From: Lentzea jiangxiensis
GTDB lineage: Bacteria > Actinomycetota > Actinomycetes > Mycobacteriales > Pseudonocardiaceae
Length of the DNA stretch: 64,000 nucleotides
Assembly (NCBI RefSeq): GCF_900104175.1
Contig: NZ_FNIX01000018.1
Coordinates: 86,417-150,416, forward strand
Reading direction: 5' to 3'
The position numbers and the translations under genes are program-made. The first letter of the stretch is position 1. Each line of letters opens with the position of its first letter. The notes beneath the pieces were generated by a model. That model was not told the DNA's origin, did not search any database, and saw only the letters and a program-made list of their open reading frames with translations. Positions 34,873 to 43,752 of this stretch are shown here, in pieces.

Positions 34873-36246
34873 TCACACCTGTGCCGTTCGCTCGGAAGTG
34901 TCGTTTCTGCTGGTGCTGTCGCGCGCCGCCACGCGCAGCCGCAACATGCGCGGCTTCATCACGGCGGACAACACGGGCCGCAAGTCCCGGTCGGGCGTGG
35001 ATGTCACACGCCAGCGGGCGAGCACGGAAGCCAGCACGATGATCGCCTCCGCCATGGCGAAGTTGTCCCCGATGCACTTGCGAGGTCCGCCGCCGAACGG
35101 GATGTAGGTGTCGTTCCGCGTGGTCGAGGCCCCGTCCCACCGGCTGGGGTCGAACCGCTCCGGGTCGACGTGCAGATCTTCGCGGTGATGCAGCAGGTGA
35201 TGGCTGTAGACCACGGTGGTGCCGGCCGGAATGTGATAGCCACCGAGTTCGACGTCGGTGCGCGTGATCCGGGTGAAGATCCAGCTGGGCGATCGCAGCC
35301 GCAACGTTTCGATGATGACCTGTTCGGTCAGCTCCAACTCCGGCAGGTGCTCGTACCGAACCGGTCCGGCGCCGACGACACGGTCTACCTCTTCCTGCAC
35401 CCGGCGCTGGATGTCCGGCTGAGTGACCAGCTCGTTGAGTGCCCACGCCAAGGTGCTCGCGACCGTTTCCGAGCCGGTGATGAAGAACGTCACCGCCTGG
35501 TCGGCGATCTCGACGTCGCTGAATCGGCTGTCGTCGACGTCCTGGGACTGCAACAGCAAGGACAACAGGTCGTCGACGTCGTCTCCGCTCCTGCGGCGAG
35601 CCTCGACCACGGCACGCGCCATCCCGCGAAGCCGGGCAATCGCCTCGTAGTGGCGGCGCTTTCCCCTGGTGGGCAACCGGTCGAACAACGGCGGGCTGAA
35701 CATGCGCCGCCCCACGCCGTTCACCACGTGACGGATGTCGGCGACCGCCTGATCCACCACGCCGGGGAGCAACGCGTCGGAGAACATGGTGACCAGCATC
35801 ACCCTGGTGCTGATCTGCATCATCTCGGGGAGCACGTCGATCGCCTGGCCGTCGCGCCACCCGCCGACCACCGCATCCGCTTGGTCCACCATCACCTCTG
35901 CGTAGCCGGGCAACCGGCTCTGGTGGAACGCGGGTTGCACAAGGCGACGCTGGCGACGGTGGTGGTCGTAGGGGCAGGTAGCGACACCGTCGCCCACCAC
36001 CTCGCGGGCGCGCTCGTTCAAGAACCCGCCCTTGTCGAAAACCTTGTCGTTGCGCAGCACTTGAGTGGTCAGGCTTGGATCGCACACCACGACGACGTCG
36101 GTGAGACCCGCCCGCAGACGCACCACGTCGCCGTATTGCACCAATGATGACAACGTGGATAGCGGTTTCCTGACAAGTTGTGCCAGGTGCCCGAGCACAG
36201 GTAGCGGATGGGGCGCCACAGGGATGGATTCAAATGCTTTGACCAT
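34873..36246 (-). CDS. Cytochrome P450, terpene-tailoring
   Basis: A 457-residue P450 with all canonical motifs: I-helix FFITGSETVAST, ExxR in VIIETLRLRSP, PERFDPSRW, and heme loop PFGGGPRKCIGDNFAMAEA with the thiolate Cys. The eukaryote-like FGGGPRKCIG loop and its length fit P450s paired with bacterial sesquiterpene synthases (CYP170/CYP183-like), by family knowledge only. The ATG at 36246 has GGAG 4 bases upstream. It is co-transcribed with the terpene cyclase (1-base gap). No ferredoxin or reductase gene is nearby. Confidence 0.88.
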   Translation of the reverse strand: MVKAFESIPVAPHPLPVLGHLAQLVRKPLSTLSSLVQYGDVVRLRAGLTDVVVVCDPSLTTQVLRNDKVFDKGGFLNERAREVVGDGVATCPYDHHRRQRRLVQPAFHQSRLPGYAEVMVDQADAVVGGWRDGQAIDVLPEMMQISTRVMLVTMFSDALLPGVVDQAVADIRHVVNGVGRRMFSPPLFDRLPTRGKRRHYEAIARLRGMARAVVEARRRSGDDVDDLLSLLLQSQDVDDSRFSDVEIADQAVTFFITGSETVASTLAWALNELVTQPDIQRRVQEEVDRVVGAGPVRYEHLPELELTEQVIIETLRLRSPSWIFTRITRTDVELGGYHIPAGTTVVYSHHLLHHREDLHVDPERFDPSRWDGASTTRNDTYIPFGGGPRKCIGDNFAMAEAIIVLASVLARWRVTSTPDRDLRPVLSAVMKPRMLRLRVAARDSTSRNDTSERTAQV

Positions 36247-36650
36247 GTCGCTCCACACGAATAGGACCAAGTTGTCGGATCAACGGACCGGATCGAGACG
36301 TAGCAGTAAGCCAACGGCGGACGTTCAACCAAGCGGAAGGAGTTCAACGCCTCCGTGGGCGACTTGGTACTCGATTGATAGCCGGTCGCACACCGAGGAA
36401 GAAGAGCAAGTTCCGCGACCCGGAACAACGCGACCACAGAACTTGCGCAGCATCTCGCGACTGAACGGGCAGTCCGGCAAGAAACTCGAGCCGCGGCGGT
36501 ATGCGGCTGCGCAGGGCGACCTCAACGGCTCTGTCGACGCCAGCGGCTACCGGTTCCGCCTGCTCTGCCTGACAAGGGTCCGGCCTTGCACGCGTACAGC
36601 GTTGACGTGGTGCGGCTACAGCGCCGAGATGTCAGGCCTTCGGCTCGATG
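36247..36650. other. Intergenic region upstream of the P450-cyclase operon
   Basis: About 400 bases between the P450 start and the end of the LysR gene. It should hold the promoter of the P450-cyclase operon. A small inverted repeat (GTTCCG/CGGAAC, 5-base loop) lies near 36410. No gene is recognised. Confidence 0.5.
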
Positions 36651-37571
36651 TCAGCGTTGTTCCGAGGTCCCCGAGGCGAGCTGGTCCGCGATGTCGCAGG
36701 GTATCTGCAGGCCTCTGTCGCGGAGGTCGTCGATCAGCTGCGTGGTGAGAGGGTCCTGGGGGCCGGTGGTGAGGGTGACCAGGTGGCGTGTCCAGCGGGG
36801 GTCGAAGGGGCGGACCGCGCCGGTGAAGCCCGCGGTGATCGCGCTGACAGGCACCACTGAGACGCCCAGGCCCGCTGCCGCCAGCTGAGGTGCGTGCGTT
36901 GTCACGGCGGTGCGTGCCACCACCGACCCCCTCACACTGAAGCCGAGGCGGCTCTCGATCCACGGGCCGAGATTGTTCTCCGCGGTGAACTGCACGAATG
37001 ACTGGTCGCGCAGGTCGTCCTGCCGGATGGCGCGCCGCGAGGCCAGTGGATGTCGAGCGGGCAGCGCCACCACGATTTCCTCTTCGGCGACCGTGGTCTT
37101 GTCGAAGTTCGTGTTGCCGAGGTCGGGAATCAGCAGCAGGTCGGCCTCGCCGGACTCCAGCGCGGCGAAGGCGGACTGCGGGTCCGTGCTTTCGCGGAAC
37201 GCGATGGTCACGTCGGGACGTTCGGCGTTCCAGCGGGTCAGCACCGGCGCCAGCATCGCCACCGTGAGACTTTGCGCGCACACCACACGAACGGTGCCTC
37301 CGACGCCCTCACCTGCCGCGCGGGCGAGGCGGATCGCGTCGTCGGCGGCGGCCACGGCCCGGCGGGCCTCCGGCAGCGCGGCGCGTCCGGCGGCCGTGAG
37401 ACGGACTCCGCGGCGGTCGCGGATCAGCAGCGCGGTGCGGGCTTCCCGTTCCAGGGCGACCAGTTGGTGCGAGATCGCCGGCTGCGAGAGGTGCAGGTGC
37501 TGCGCCGCGCGCGTCACCGAGCCCAGGTCAGCGGTCGCGACCAGGCACTCCAGCGCACGCAGAGTTGGCAT
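36651..37571 (-). CDS. LysR-family transcriptional regulator
   Basis: A 306-residue LysR regulator. The N-terminal winged helix (1-60) shows LECLVATADLGSVTRAAQHLHLSQPAISHQLVALE and the RRGVRLTAAG wing. The C-terminal substrate-binding domain (about 90-300) has VRVVCAQSLTVAMLAPVL and EIVVALPARHPLASRR. A co-inducer is unknown. It is not adjacent to a clear divergent target; the nearest gene upstream is the ECF sigma factor, 700 bases away. An AT-rich inverted repeat directly before its start may be its own operator. Confidence 0.9.
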   Translation of the reverse strand: MPTLRALECLVATADLGSVTRAAQHLHLSQPAISHQLVALEREARTALLIRDRRGVRLTAAGRAALPEARRAVAAADDAIRLARAAGEGVGGTVRVVCAQSLTVAMLAPVLTRWNAERPDVTIAFRESTDPQSAFAALESGEADLLLIPDLGNTNFDKTTVAEEEIVVALPARHPLASRRAIRQDDLRDQSFVQFTAENNLGPWIESRLGFSVRGSVVARTAVTTHAPQLAAAGLGVSVVPVSAITAGFTGAVRPFDPRWTRHLVTLTTGPQDPLTTQLIDDLRDRGLQIPCDIADQLASGTSEQR

Positions 37572-37572
37572 A

Positions 37573-37607
37573 GATCGAATTTATCACTGACCCAGATTAT
37601 ATCGATC
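37573..37607. promoter_or_regulatory. AT-rich inverted repeat before the LysR gene
   Basis: GATCGA and TCGATC arms, 23 bases apart, enclose an unusually AT-rich stretch (AATTTATCACTGACCCAGATTATA) that ends 2 bases from the LysR start codon. This is where LysR proteins often autoregulate. The assignment is from position and symmetry only. Confidence 0.4.
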
Positions 37608-38288
37608 CTGTGCCGGGAAACGTTGCGGCATCCTGTTCGTTGCACCTGACGTGTCATCAGCATTCGTCCCGTCGGGTCCGGCTTCAGCGGCGGCGCATTG
37701 ATTCGCCGCCTCGCCGTCAAGCGCCCAGGCGCTCACCACCGCCCGAGGAAGCCGGTGACTCAATGATCAGCATTGTCGGTTGCGGCACCGCGCGCAGTTT
37801 CGCCGATCCCGTGACATTTCCCGGTACTTCCACCGCCGAAGAGATCGCGAAGGTCCCGCCTGCGAGCACTCGTGCAGTCATCGCAGTAGAGCAGTCGATG
37901 ATCGGAAAATCCTGGCCAGTACGTCAGAAGGGTCTGAAGTTTTGCGACCGCCGCTTGTTGGGTCAGGTGGCGCGGCTCACTGTCTTTTGGGACACGAAGT
38001 CGGTGTCAGCCACCACCGCAGCCGGAGGCCTCGATGCGACGTGACCGCCTGACGAGCGCCGCCGTCGGTTCCCCGCGCTTCAGGTCGTCGTCAGCAAACC
38101 GGTCGCCCATGCCGCCGGACGACCGGTGGCGGCAGGCGGGCCCCTTCCCTGTCGGGCCAGGGAGGACTTCACACCTTCCGCGGGCTCGACCAGGCCCGCG
38201 GAAGATCGATGTCGCCTGACTGAAACGACCCGCCCGTTCGATCACCGGCCACCACAGCGGTCGAAGACGCGACCAAACGGACAAACTC
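37608..38288. other. Intergenic region with one strong stem-loop
   Basis: About 680 bases between the LysR and ECF sigma genes. Short open frames here have no ribosome sites or recognised motifs. The only clear structure is the 11-bp stem-loop at 38175-38204. Confidence 0.55.
38175..38204. promoter_or_regulatory. Perfect 11-bp stem-loop upstream of the ECF sigma gene
   Basis: CTTCCGCGGGC pairs perfectly with GCCCGCGGAAG across an 8-base loop, 84 bases before the sigma factor start. There is no T-run after it. It could be an intrinsic terminator of an upstream transcript, a 5' leader structure or a protein-binding palindrome. Confidence 0.5.
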
Positions 38289-39053
38289 ATGTGCTCAACG
38301 GAAATCACCTCCGTGTCGACCGCCCCGCGAACAACACTGCCCGTCACGACCGAGGACATCGCCCACTTCCAGACCGTCCGTCCGCACCTCTTCCAGATCG
38401 CCTACCGGATGCTCGGCCGAGTCGCGGACGCCGAGGACGTCGTGCAGGAAGCATGGCTCCGTTGGCAGGGCACCGACCGCGCACTGGTCCGCGACCGGAA
38501 CGCCTACCTCGTGAGGATCACGACGCGGCTCACGCTCAACCTGCTGGACTCGGCACGCGCACGTCGGGAGATCCCGGTCGACAGCCAGTTTCCCGAACAG
38601 CTCGTCGCCTCCGACGTTCCGGTGCCCGCGGCGGAGGATCCCGCGGTCGTCTCCGAACGGGCAGCGGATCTCGAGCCCGCCATCTCGCTCCTGCTCCAGC
38701 GGTTGTCCCCGATGGAACGTGCCGTCTTCGTGCTGAGGGAGGCCTTCGAATACCCCTTCCGCGACATCGCCGAAGCGCTGCGGACGAACGAGGCCCACGC
38801 GCGTCAACTCGGGCGGCGTGCTCGCGAACGCATGTGCGTGCAACAACAGCACAAGACCGCTGGCCGGCTTGCCGACGAGAGGTTGCTGACCGCCTTCCTG
38901 CACGCTGCCCAAGCGGGTGCGATGGCGCAGATCGAACAAGTGCTCACAGATGACACCCTTGTGCATACGAGGGAGCGCCGGAGGCCGCTCGCCACCCACC
39001 GTGCTCGTCATCGCAGGAGGACGAACGACAACCCGAAAAGTTCTGAAGGATGA
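38289..39053 (+). CDS. ECF sigma factor (ECF41/SigJ-like) with truncated C-terminal domain
   Basis: A 254-residue sigma factor. Region 2 (FQIAYRMLGRVADAEDVVQEAWLRW) and region 4 (SPMERAVFVLREAFEYPFRDIAEALRTNEAHARQLGRRAR) are intact. ECF41-type factors normally continue with a SnoaL-like domain of about 100-120 residues that controls activity. Here that domain begins (LLTAFLHAAQAGAMAQIEQVLTDDTLVH) but after about 30 residues turns into an unrelated Arg-rich tail and stops, so it looks truncated by a frameshift or deletion. Start uncertain: ATG at 38289 or GTG at 38313. Confidence 0.78.
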   Translation: MCSTEITSVSTAPRTTLPVTTEDIAHFQTVRPHLFQIAYRMLGRVADAEDVVQEAWLRWQGTDRALVRDRNAYLVRITTRLTLNLLDSARARREIPVDSQFPEQLVASDVPVPAAEDPAVVSERAADLEPAISLLLQRLSPMERAVFVLREAFEYPFRDIAEALRTNEAHARQLGRRARERMCVQQQHKTAGRLADERLLTAFLHAAQAGAMAQIEQVLTDDTLVHTRERRRPLATHRARHRRRTNDNPKSSEG

Positions 39054-39659
39054 CCGCGGCGTGCACCTCTGTTCTCCACATCGGCCGGCGGTCGGCTGCC
39101 CGGTGAGCACTTGTGGGGCCTCGTTTCACCCCACGCCGCGGAGTCGCCGCCGAGTCCCATGATCATGTGACCCCGCAACGTCCGGGAACAGTTGCCGGCT
39201 TCCGGTCTGCCGACGTTTGCGGTGCGTGGCATGTGGTTCGCACGCTGACGCCCTGTTGCGCCGGCCGTCCACGGTGGCCCCACACGAGTCACCCGAACCC
39301 TGCCAGGGCACAAGTCCGTGCGGCCCTTCAACGCGACTTCGTCCGACGATGCGACGAAGAGAGCGCACAGTTCGTGGCCGACAATCCCGGTAAAAGTCCC
39401 TGTCGTTGGAACAACACCTGGTCCTGCTGTCGCGGCTGAGCAACGCTGTGTCGACACCGACCGCGAACGTCTTGAAGGAGACACCACCCGGAGAAGTCCG
39501 CTTGTGAGCGGACCGCCCCGATCGCCACCGGTTCCAGTTCCCCGAACGGACCGGTGGGTTGGTTCGCCACCGCGTCAACGCACTTCGATCGTCGCTGATG
39601 ACGACTTCTCCGTTCGCGTTCAGCCGGCACCGTGCTGTGCCAGTGAGGTAGGACTGTCG
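39054..39659. other. Leader/promoter region of the mevalonate operon
   Basis: About 600 bases with no recognised gene. The mevalonate kinase frame is open upstream through much of it, but that part has no ribosome site or domain. It presumably holds the operon promoter. A compound inverted repeat lies at 39525-39557. Confidence 0.55.
39525..39557. promoter_or_regulatory. Compound inverted repeat upstream of the mevalonate operon
   Basis: An 8-bp outer stem (CCACCGGT/ACCGGTGG) encloses a second 4-bp hairpin (GTTC CCC GAAC). It is centred about 120 bases before the mevalonate kinase start. It may be an operator or a leader hairpin; the nearby IclR regulator is one candidate ligand. Confidence 0.45.
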
Positions 39660-40628
39660 ATGGAACTTCTGACGCCCGAAAGCCCGGCCGCGACAGCGCA
39701 GGTCGCGTCAGGGTTCGGCCGCGCTCACGCCAAAGCGATCTTGCTCGGCGAGCACGCCGTCCTGTACGGCTCGCCCGCTCTTGCCATCCCCGTACCGCTG
39801 TTGACCGTGACCGCGCGCGCCGCACGGTACGCCGAAGCGGGGCCGCCCTCCTTCCTGGTGCGCAGCTCGGCCGGGATCGTGCCGCACCACTCTCCCGGAC
39901 TGCTGCGGATCGCGGGAATACTGGCCGACGACTCCCGCGGACGCGTGGAAGTACTGCTGCAGAGCGAGATCCCGGCGGGACGAGGCCTGGGTTCCAGTGC
40001 CGCGTGTGCACGGGCGGTCGTGCTCGCACTGGCCGATCTGGCCGGCCGCGAATTCGGTCAGAGCGAGGTGTACGAACTCGTCCAGGTCGCGGAGAACATC
40101 GCTCACGGACGGGCAAGCGGCGTCGACGCGATCACCACGGGCGCCTCTGGCCCCCTGCTGTTCCAGAACGGTGCCGCACGTGCGGTGCGGCTCGGGTTCG
40201 ACGGCTACTTCGTGATCGCGGACAGCGGGGTTCCCGGGCACACCGAGGAGGCCGTTCGACTGGTGGCCAAGACCTTCGCGGAACGGCCCGGCCGACGCGA
40301 GCGATTCGTGAACACGGTCACCGGCCTGATCCGATCGTCCACTGCGGACGTCACCGACGTCGGCCGATTCGGCGAGTCCATGATCGAATGCCACAAGGCG
40401 TTGCGCGAACTGGAACTGAGCACTCCTGTGCTCGACTCGATGGCGGACGCGGCGATGTCGGCGGGAGCGGCAGGGGCGAAGCTCAGCGGAAGCGGCCTCG
40501 GCGGTTGCCTCATCGCCCTGGCGGGCACAGCGGAGATCGCCTTGGCCGTAAGCCGATCGCTGTGCGATGCGGGTGCGCTGCGCACGTGGACCGTGCCGGT
40601 GGGGAGGTTCTCCAGCCGTGAACGGTGA
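39660..40628 (+). CDS. mvaK1: Mevalonate kinase
   Basis: A 322-residue GHMP kinase that phosphorylates mevalonate at C5 with ATP in the cytosol. Motif 1 is GRAHAKAILLGEHAVLYGSPAL, the ATP loop is IPAGRGLGSSAACARAVV (about residues 105-122), and motif 3 is GAKLSGSGLGGCLIAL. The GRASGVDAITT segment carries the catalytic Asp. I use the ATG at 39660, which follows an AGGTAGGA site. The next gene starts inside its last 11 bases. It is the first gene of the mevalonate operon in the order known from Streptomyces mevalonate clusters. Confidence 0.93.
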   Translation: MELLTPESPAATAQVASGFGRAHAKAILLGEHAVLYGSPALAIPVPLLTVTARAARYAEAGPPSFLVRSSAGIVPHHSPGLLRIAGILADDSRGRVEVLLQSEIPAGRGLGSSAACARAVVLALADLAGREFGQSEVYELVQVAENIAHGRASGVDAITTGASGPLLFQNGAARAVRLGFDGYFVIADSGVPGHTEEAVRLVAKTFAERPGRRERFVNTVTGLIRSSTADVTDVGRFGESMIECHKALRELELSTPVLDSMADAAMSAGAAGAKLSGSGLGGCLIALAGTAEIALAVSRSLCDAGALRTWTVPVGRFSSRER

Positions 40629-41601
40629 AACGCGGGCGACCGCGGTAGCGCACGTCAACGTCGCTCTGGTCAAGTACTGGGGCAAGCGGGACGCGGAACT
40701 GGTGATCCCGTGGACCAGCAGCCTCTCGATGACCCTCGACGCCTTCTACACCACCACCAGCGTCCGTTTCGTCGCCGAGCCGGGCGACGACGAGGTAGTG
40801 CTGAACGGCGCGCCCGTGACCGGGGTGCCCCGCCAGCGCGTCACCGCGTTCCTCGACCTGGTCCGCACGCGGACGGGCCGTACCGGGAAAGCGCTGGTGG
40901 ACAGCGAGAACACGGTGCCGACCGGTGCCGGGTTGGCCTCCTCGTCCAGCGGGTTCGCCGCGCTGGCGCTCGCGGCCTCCTCGGCCTGCGGGGTGGAGCT
41001 GGACGCGACCGCGTTGTCGCGGCTCGCCAGGCGGGGCTCCGGGTCGGCGTCGCGCAGTGTTTTCGGCGGTTTCGCGCTGTGGCACGCGGGTCACGACGAC
41101 GAGAGCTCCTACGCGGAACCGGTCGAGTCGCCGGGTTTCGACCCGGTGATGGTGGTCGCGCTGGTGGACACCGCCCACAAGTCGGTGAACAGCCGGGACG
41201 CCATGCGGCGGACGGTGGAGACGTCGCCGTTGTTCCGGCCGTGGGCCGACTCCGCCCCGGCCGACCTGAAGGAGATGCGGGCCGCGGTGGAGCGCGCGGA
41301 CCTCGATGCCGTCGGCGAGATCACCGAGCGCAACGCGCTGGGGATGCACGCCACGATGCTGGCGGCGCGCCCGGCCGTGCGGTACTTCGCCCCCGCCACG
41401 GTCTCCGCGCTCGACGCGGTGCTCGCGCTCAGGCGAGCCGGGATCTCCGCGTACGCCACGATGGACGCCGGGCCGAACGTCAAGGTCCTGTGTCGCCGGG
41501 CCGACGCCGACGCGGTCGCCGAGGCCGTGCACGCGGCGGCGGGCTGCCCCACGGCGGTGGCCGGTGCCGGACCCGCTGCCAGGCTGCTGGTGGCGCCATG
41601 A
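40618..41601 (+). CDS. mvaD: Diphosphomevalonate decarboxylase
   Basis: A 327-residue GHMP enzyme that converts mevalonate 5-diphosphate to isopentenyl diphosphate with ATP. Diagnostic segments: HVNVALVKYWGKRD with PWTSSLSMTLD (substrate-binding N-terminus), ENTVPTGAGLASSSSGFAALA (ATP loop), HKSVNSRDAM and the catalytic Asp region ATMDAGPNVKVLC. The GTG at 40618 lies within the mevalonate kinase 3' end and has GGGGAGG about 10 bases upstream. Its stop overlaps the next start (ATGA). Confidence 0.94.
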   Translation: MNGETRATAVAHVNVALVKYWGKRDAELVIPWTSSLSMTLDAFYTTTSVRFVAEPGDDEVVLNGAPVTGVPRQRVTAFLDLVRTRTGRTGKALVDSENTVPTGAGLASSSSGFAALALAASSACGVELDATALSRLARRGSGSASRSVFGGFALWHAGHDDESSYAEPVESPGFDPVMVVALVDTAHKSVNSRDAMRRTVETSPLFRPWADSAPADLKEMRAAVERADLDAVGEITERNALGMHATMLAARPAVRYFAPATVSALDAVLALRRAGISAYATMDAGPNVKVLCRRADADAVAEAVHAAAGCPTAVAGAGPAARLLVAP

Positions 41602-42686
41602 CCAGGGCCACGGTCCGCAGCGCCCCGGGAAAGCTGTTCGTCGCCGGCGAGTACGCGGTGCTGGAACCGGGATCTCCCGCCGTCCTGGTCTCGGTCGACA
41701 GGGAGGTCACCGTCGGTGTCACGCCGGCGGACGACGACCTGGTGATCGTCTCGGACCTGTCGGACGAGGTGGTGCGCCTGTCGCGCACGGCGAGTGGGTT
41801 TCCGGTGAACGCCGAGCCGCGGCACGTGATCTCCGCGGTCGAGGCGGTGGACGCGCTCCTGAGCGAATGGGGCCTCGCTCTGCCGCGCATCCGGCTCTCC
41901 ATTCGCAGTGGACTGCACTCCGGAGGCGTGAAGTTCGGCCTGGGTTCCAGCGGAGCGGTCACCGTGGCGACGATCGACGCCGTGCTCGCGCACTGCGGGG
42001 TGTCGCTCTGCACCGAGGAGCGCTTCCGCCTGGCGCTGCTGGCTTCCGCCCGGATCGATCCGCGTGCGTCCGGAGGGGATCTCGCGGCGAGCACCTGGGG
42101 CGGTTGGATCCTCTACCGCGCACCGGATCGCGCTGTCGTGCTCGAGCTGGTGCACGACAAGGGAGTCCGGCACGCGCTGGAAGCGCCGTGGCCTGGTTTC
42201 GAGGTGCGGAGGCTGGAGTCCCCGCGCGAGCTCACGATGGCAGTCGGGTGGACCGGCAGGCCCGCGTCCACTTCGGACCGGGTGTCCAGTGGCTCGGTGC
42301 GGGGCTGGCGCGGCGGTGCCGCGCACGGCGAGTTCGTGCGCTGCAGCGACGCCTGCGTCATCGCGCTGGCGGACGCGTTGGAGCGGGGGGACGACCACAC
42401 GGTGCTCAAGGAGATCCGCTTCGCGCGGCGACTCCTGGCCCACGTCGACGCACAGGCAGGGCTGGGCATCTTCACCGATGGCCTGGTTGCGATGTGCGAC
42501 GCGGCAGAGGCGGCGGGCGGAGCCGGCAAGCCGTCGGGCGCGGGCGGTGGTGATTGCGGGATCGCCCTGCTCGAACCGGAGGACAACGCTCTCGGCCGCC
42601 TGCGGGCCCGGTGGCACGCCGCAGGCGTCGTCCCGCTGCCGATCCACGCCGCCGCAACGGAAAGGACCCACGCAGGTGATCGCTGA
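41598..42686 (+). CDS. mvaK2: Phosphomevalonate kinase
   Basis: A 362-residue GHMP kinase that forms mevalonate 5-diphosphate. Motif 1 is SAPGKLFVAGEYAVLEPGSPAV, the ATP loop is VKFGLGSSGAVTVATI (about residue 115-130), ASGGDLAAST holds the substrate-side Asp, and the C-terminal glycine motif is GKPSGAGGGDCGIALL. This is the bacterial/fungal PMK type found in Gram-positive mevalonate operons. The ATG overlaps the decarboxylase stop. Its last 11 bases overlap the isomerase gene. Confidence 0.94.
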   Translation: MTRATVRSAPGKLFVAGEYAVLEPGSPAVLVSVDREVTVGVTPADDDLVIVSDLSDEVVRLSRTASGFPVNAEPRHVISAVEAVDALLSEWGLALPRIRLSIRSGLHSGGVKFGLGSSGAVTVATIDAVLAHCGVSLCTEERFRLALLASARIDPRASGGDLAASTWGGWILYRAPDRAVVLELVHDKGVRHALEAPWPGFEVRRLESPRELTMAVGWTGRPASTSDRVSSGSVRGWRGGAAHGEFVRCSDACVIALADALERGDDHTVLKEIRFARRLLAHVDAQAGLGIFTDGLVAMCDAAEAAGGAGKPSGAGGGDCGIALLEPEDNALGRLRARWHAAGVVPLPIHAAATERTHAGDR

Positions 42687-43734
42687 CCGCAAGAACGACC
42701 ACGTCCGGCTCGCCGCCGCGCAGCACCGGCCCGACGACGCCAACGAGTTCGACGACGTCACGTTCCTCCACCACGCCCTGGCCGGGATCGACCAGGCGGA
42801 CGTGTCGCTCGCCACCGGTTTCGCCGGCATCGGCTGGGATGTCCCGCTCTACGTCAACGCGATGACAGGCGGAAGCGCCAAAACCGGTGACATCAACCGA
42901 GACCTGGCCATCGTCGCGAGGGAGACCGGTGTCCCCATCGCCAGCGGGTCGATGAGCGCGTTCCTCAAGGATCCGTCGACGGCGGGCACGTTCCGCGTGC
43001 TGCGCGACGAGAACCCGCACGGGTTCCTGATGGCGAACGTCAACGCGAACGCGACGGCCGTGCAGGCCCGGCGGGCCGTCGACCTGCTGGAGGCGGACGC
43101 GCTGCAGATCCACCTCAACGCCGTGCAGGAGATCGTCATGCCGGAAGGCGATCGGTCGTTCAGGGCGTGGGGGGCACGGATCGAGGAGATCGTCGAAGGC
43201 GCCGGTGTCCCGGTGTTCGTGAAGGAGGTCGGTTTCGGGCTCAGCCGGGAGACCGTGCTGTGCCTGCGCAAGATGGGCGTGACCGTCGCGGACGTCGGTG
43301 GCCGCGGTGGCACGAACTTCGCGCGGATCGAGAACGGCAGGCGCTCGAGCGGTGACTACGGCTTCGTCGACGGCTGGGGTCAGTCCGCGCCGGCCTGCCT
43401 GCTGGACGCATCCGACGTCGGGCTCCCGCTGTTCGCCTCAGGGGGTGTGCGGCACCCGCTCGACGTCGTGCGCGGGCTGGCGCTCGGCGCCAGCGCGGTC
43501 GGCGTCGCCGGAACGTTCCTCAAGACGTTGCTCGACGACGGGCCGGGCGCGCTGATCACGAAGATCACGACGTGGCTCGACCAGATCGCGTCGATCATGA
43601 CCGTGCTCGGCGCCCGCACGCCCGCCGACCTCGCCCGCTGCGAGGTCCGCATCCGAGGCGGACTGCGCGAGTTCTGCACCGATCGCGGAATCGACGTCCA
43701 CCGCTTCGCACGCCCGTTCCCCACTGTGCCGTAG
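42676..43734 (+). CDS. fni: Isopentenyl-diphosphate delta-isomerase, type 2 (FMN)
   Basis: A 352-residue FMN-dependent isomerase interconverting IPP and DMAPP. It begins with the family's ADRKNDHVRLA. The FMN region NAMTGGSAKTGDINRDLA, the SGSMSAFL segment, HLNAVQEIVMPEGDRSF (Gln/Glu of the active site), FVKEVGFGLSRE and DVGGRGGTNFARIE are all present. FMN and NADPH are the expected cofactors. The GTG at 42676 has an AGG-rich site and overlaps the phosphomevalonate kinase end by 11 bases. Confidence 0.95.
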   Translation: MIADRKNDHVRLAAAQHRPDDANEFDDVTFLHHALAGIDQADVSLATGFAGIGWDVPLYVNAMTGGSAKTGDINRDLAIVARETGVPIASGSMSAFLKDPSTAGTFRVLRDENPHGFLMANVNANATAVQARRAVDLLEADALQIHLNAVQEIVMPEGDRSFRAWGARIEEIVEGAGVPVFVKEVGFGLSRETVLCLRKMGVTVADVGGRGGTNFARIENGRRSSGDYGFVDGWGQSAPACLLDASDVGLPLFASGGVRHPLDVVRGLALGASAVGVAGTFLKTLLDDGPGALITKITTWLDQIASIMTVLGARTPADLARCEVRIRGGLREFCTDRGIDVHRFARPFPTVP

Positions 43735-43752
43735 GAACAGGAGAACCACCAG

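Noticed and set aside
39318..39659. In-frame 5' extension of mevalonate kinase (114 codons)
   Set aside because: No domain or ribosome site. The enzyme's conserved start and an AGGTAGGA site fit the ATG at 39660.
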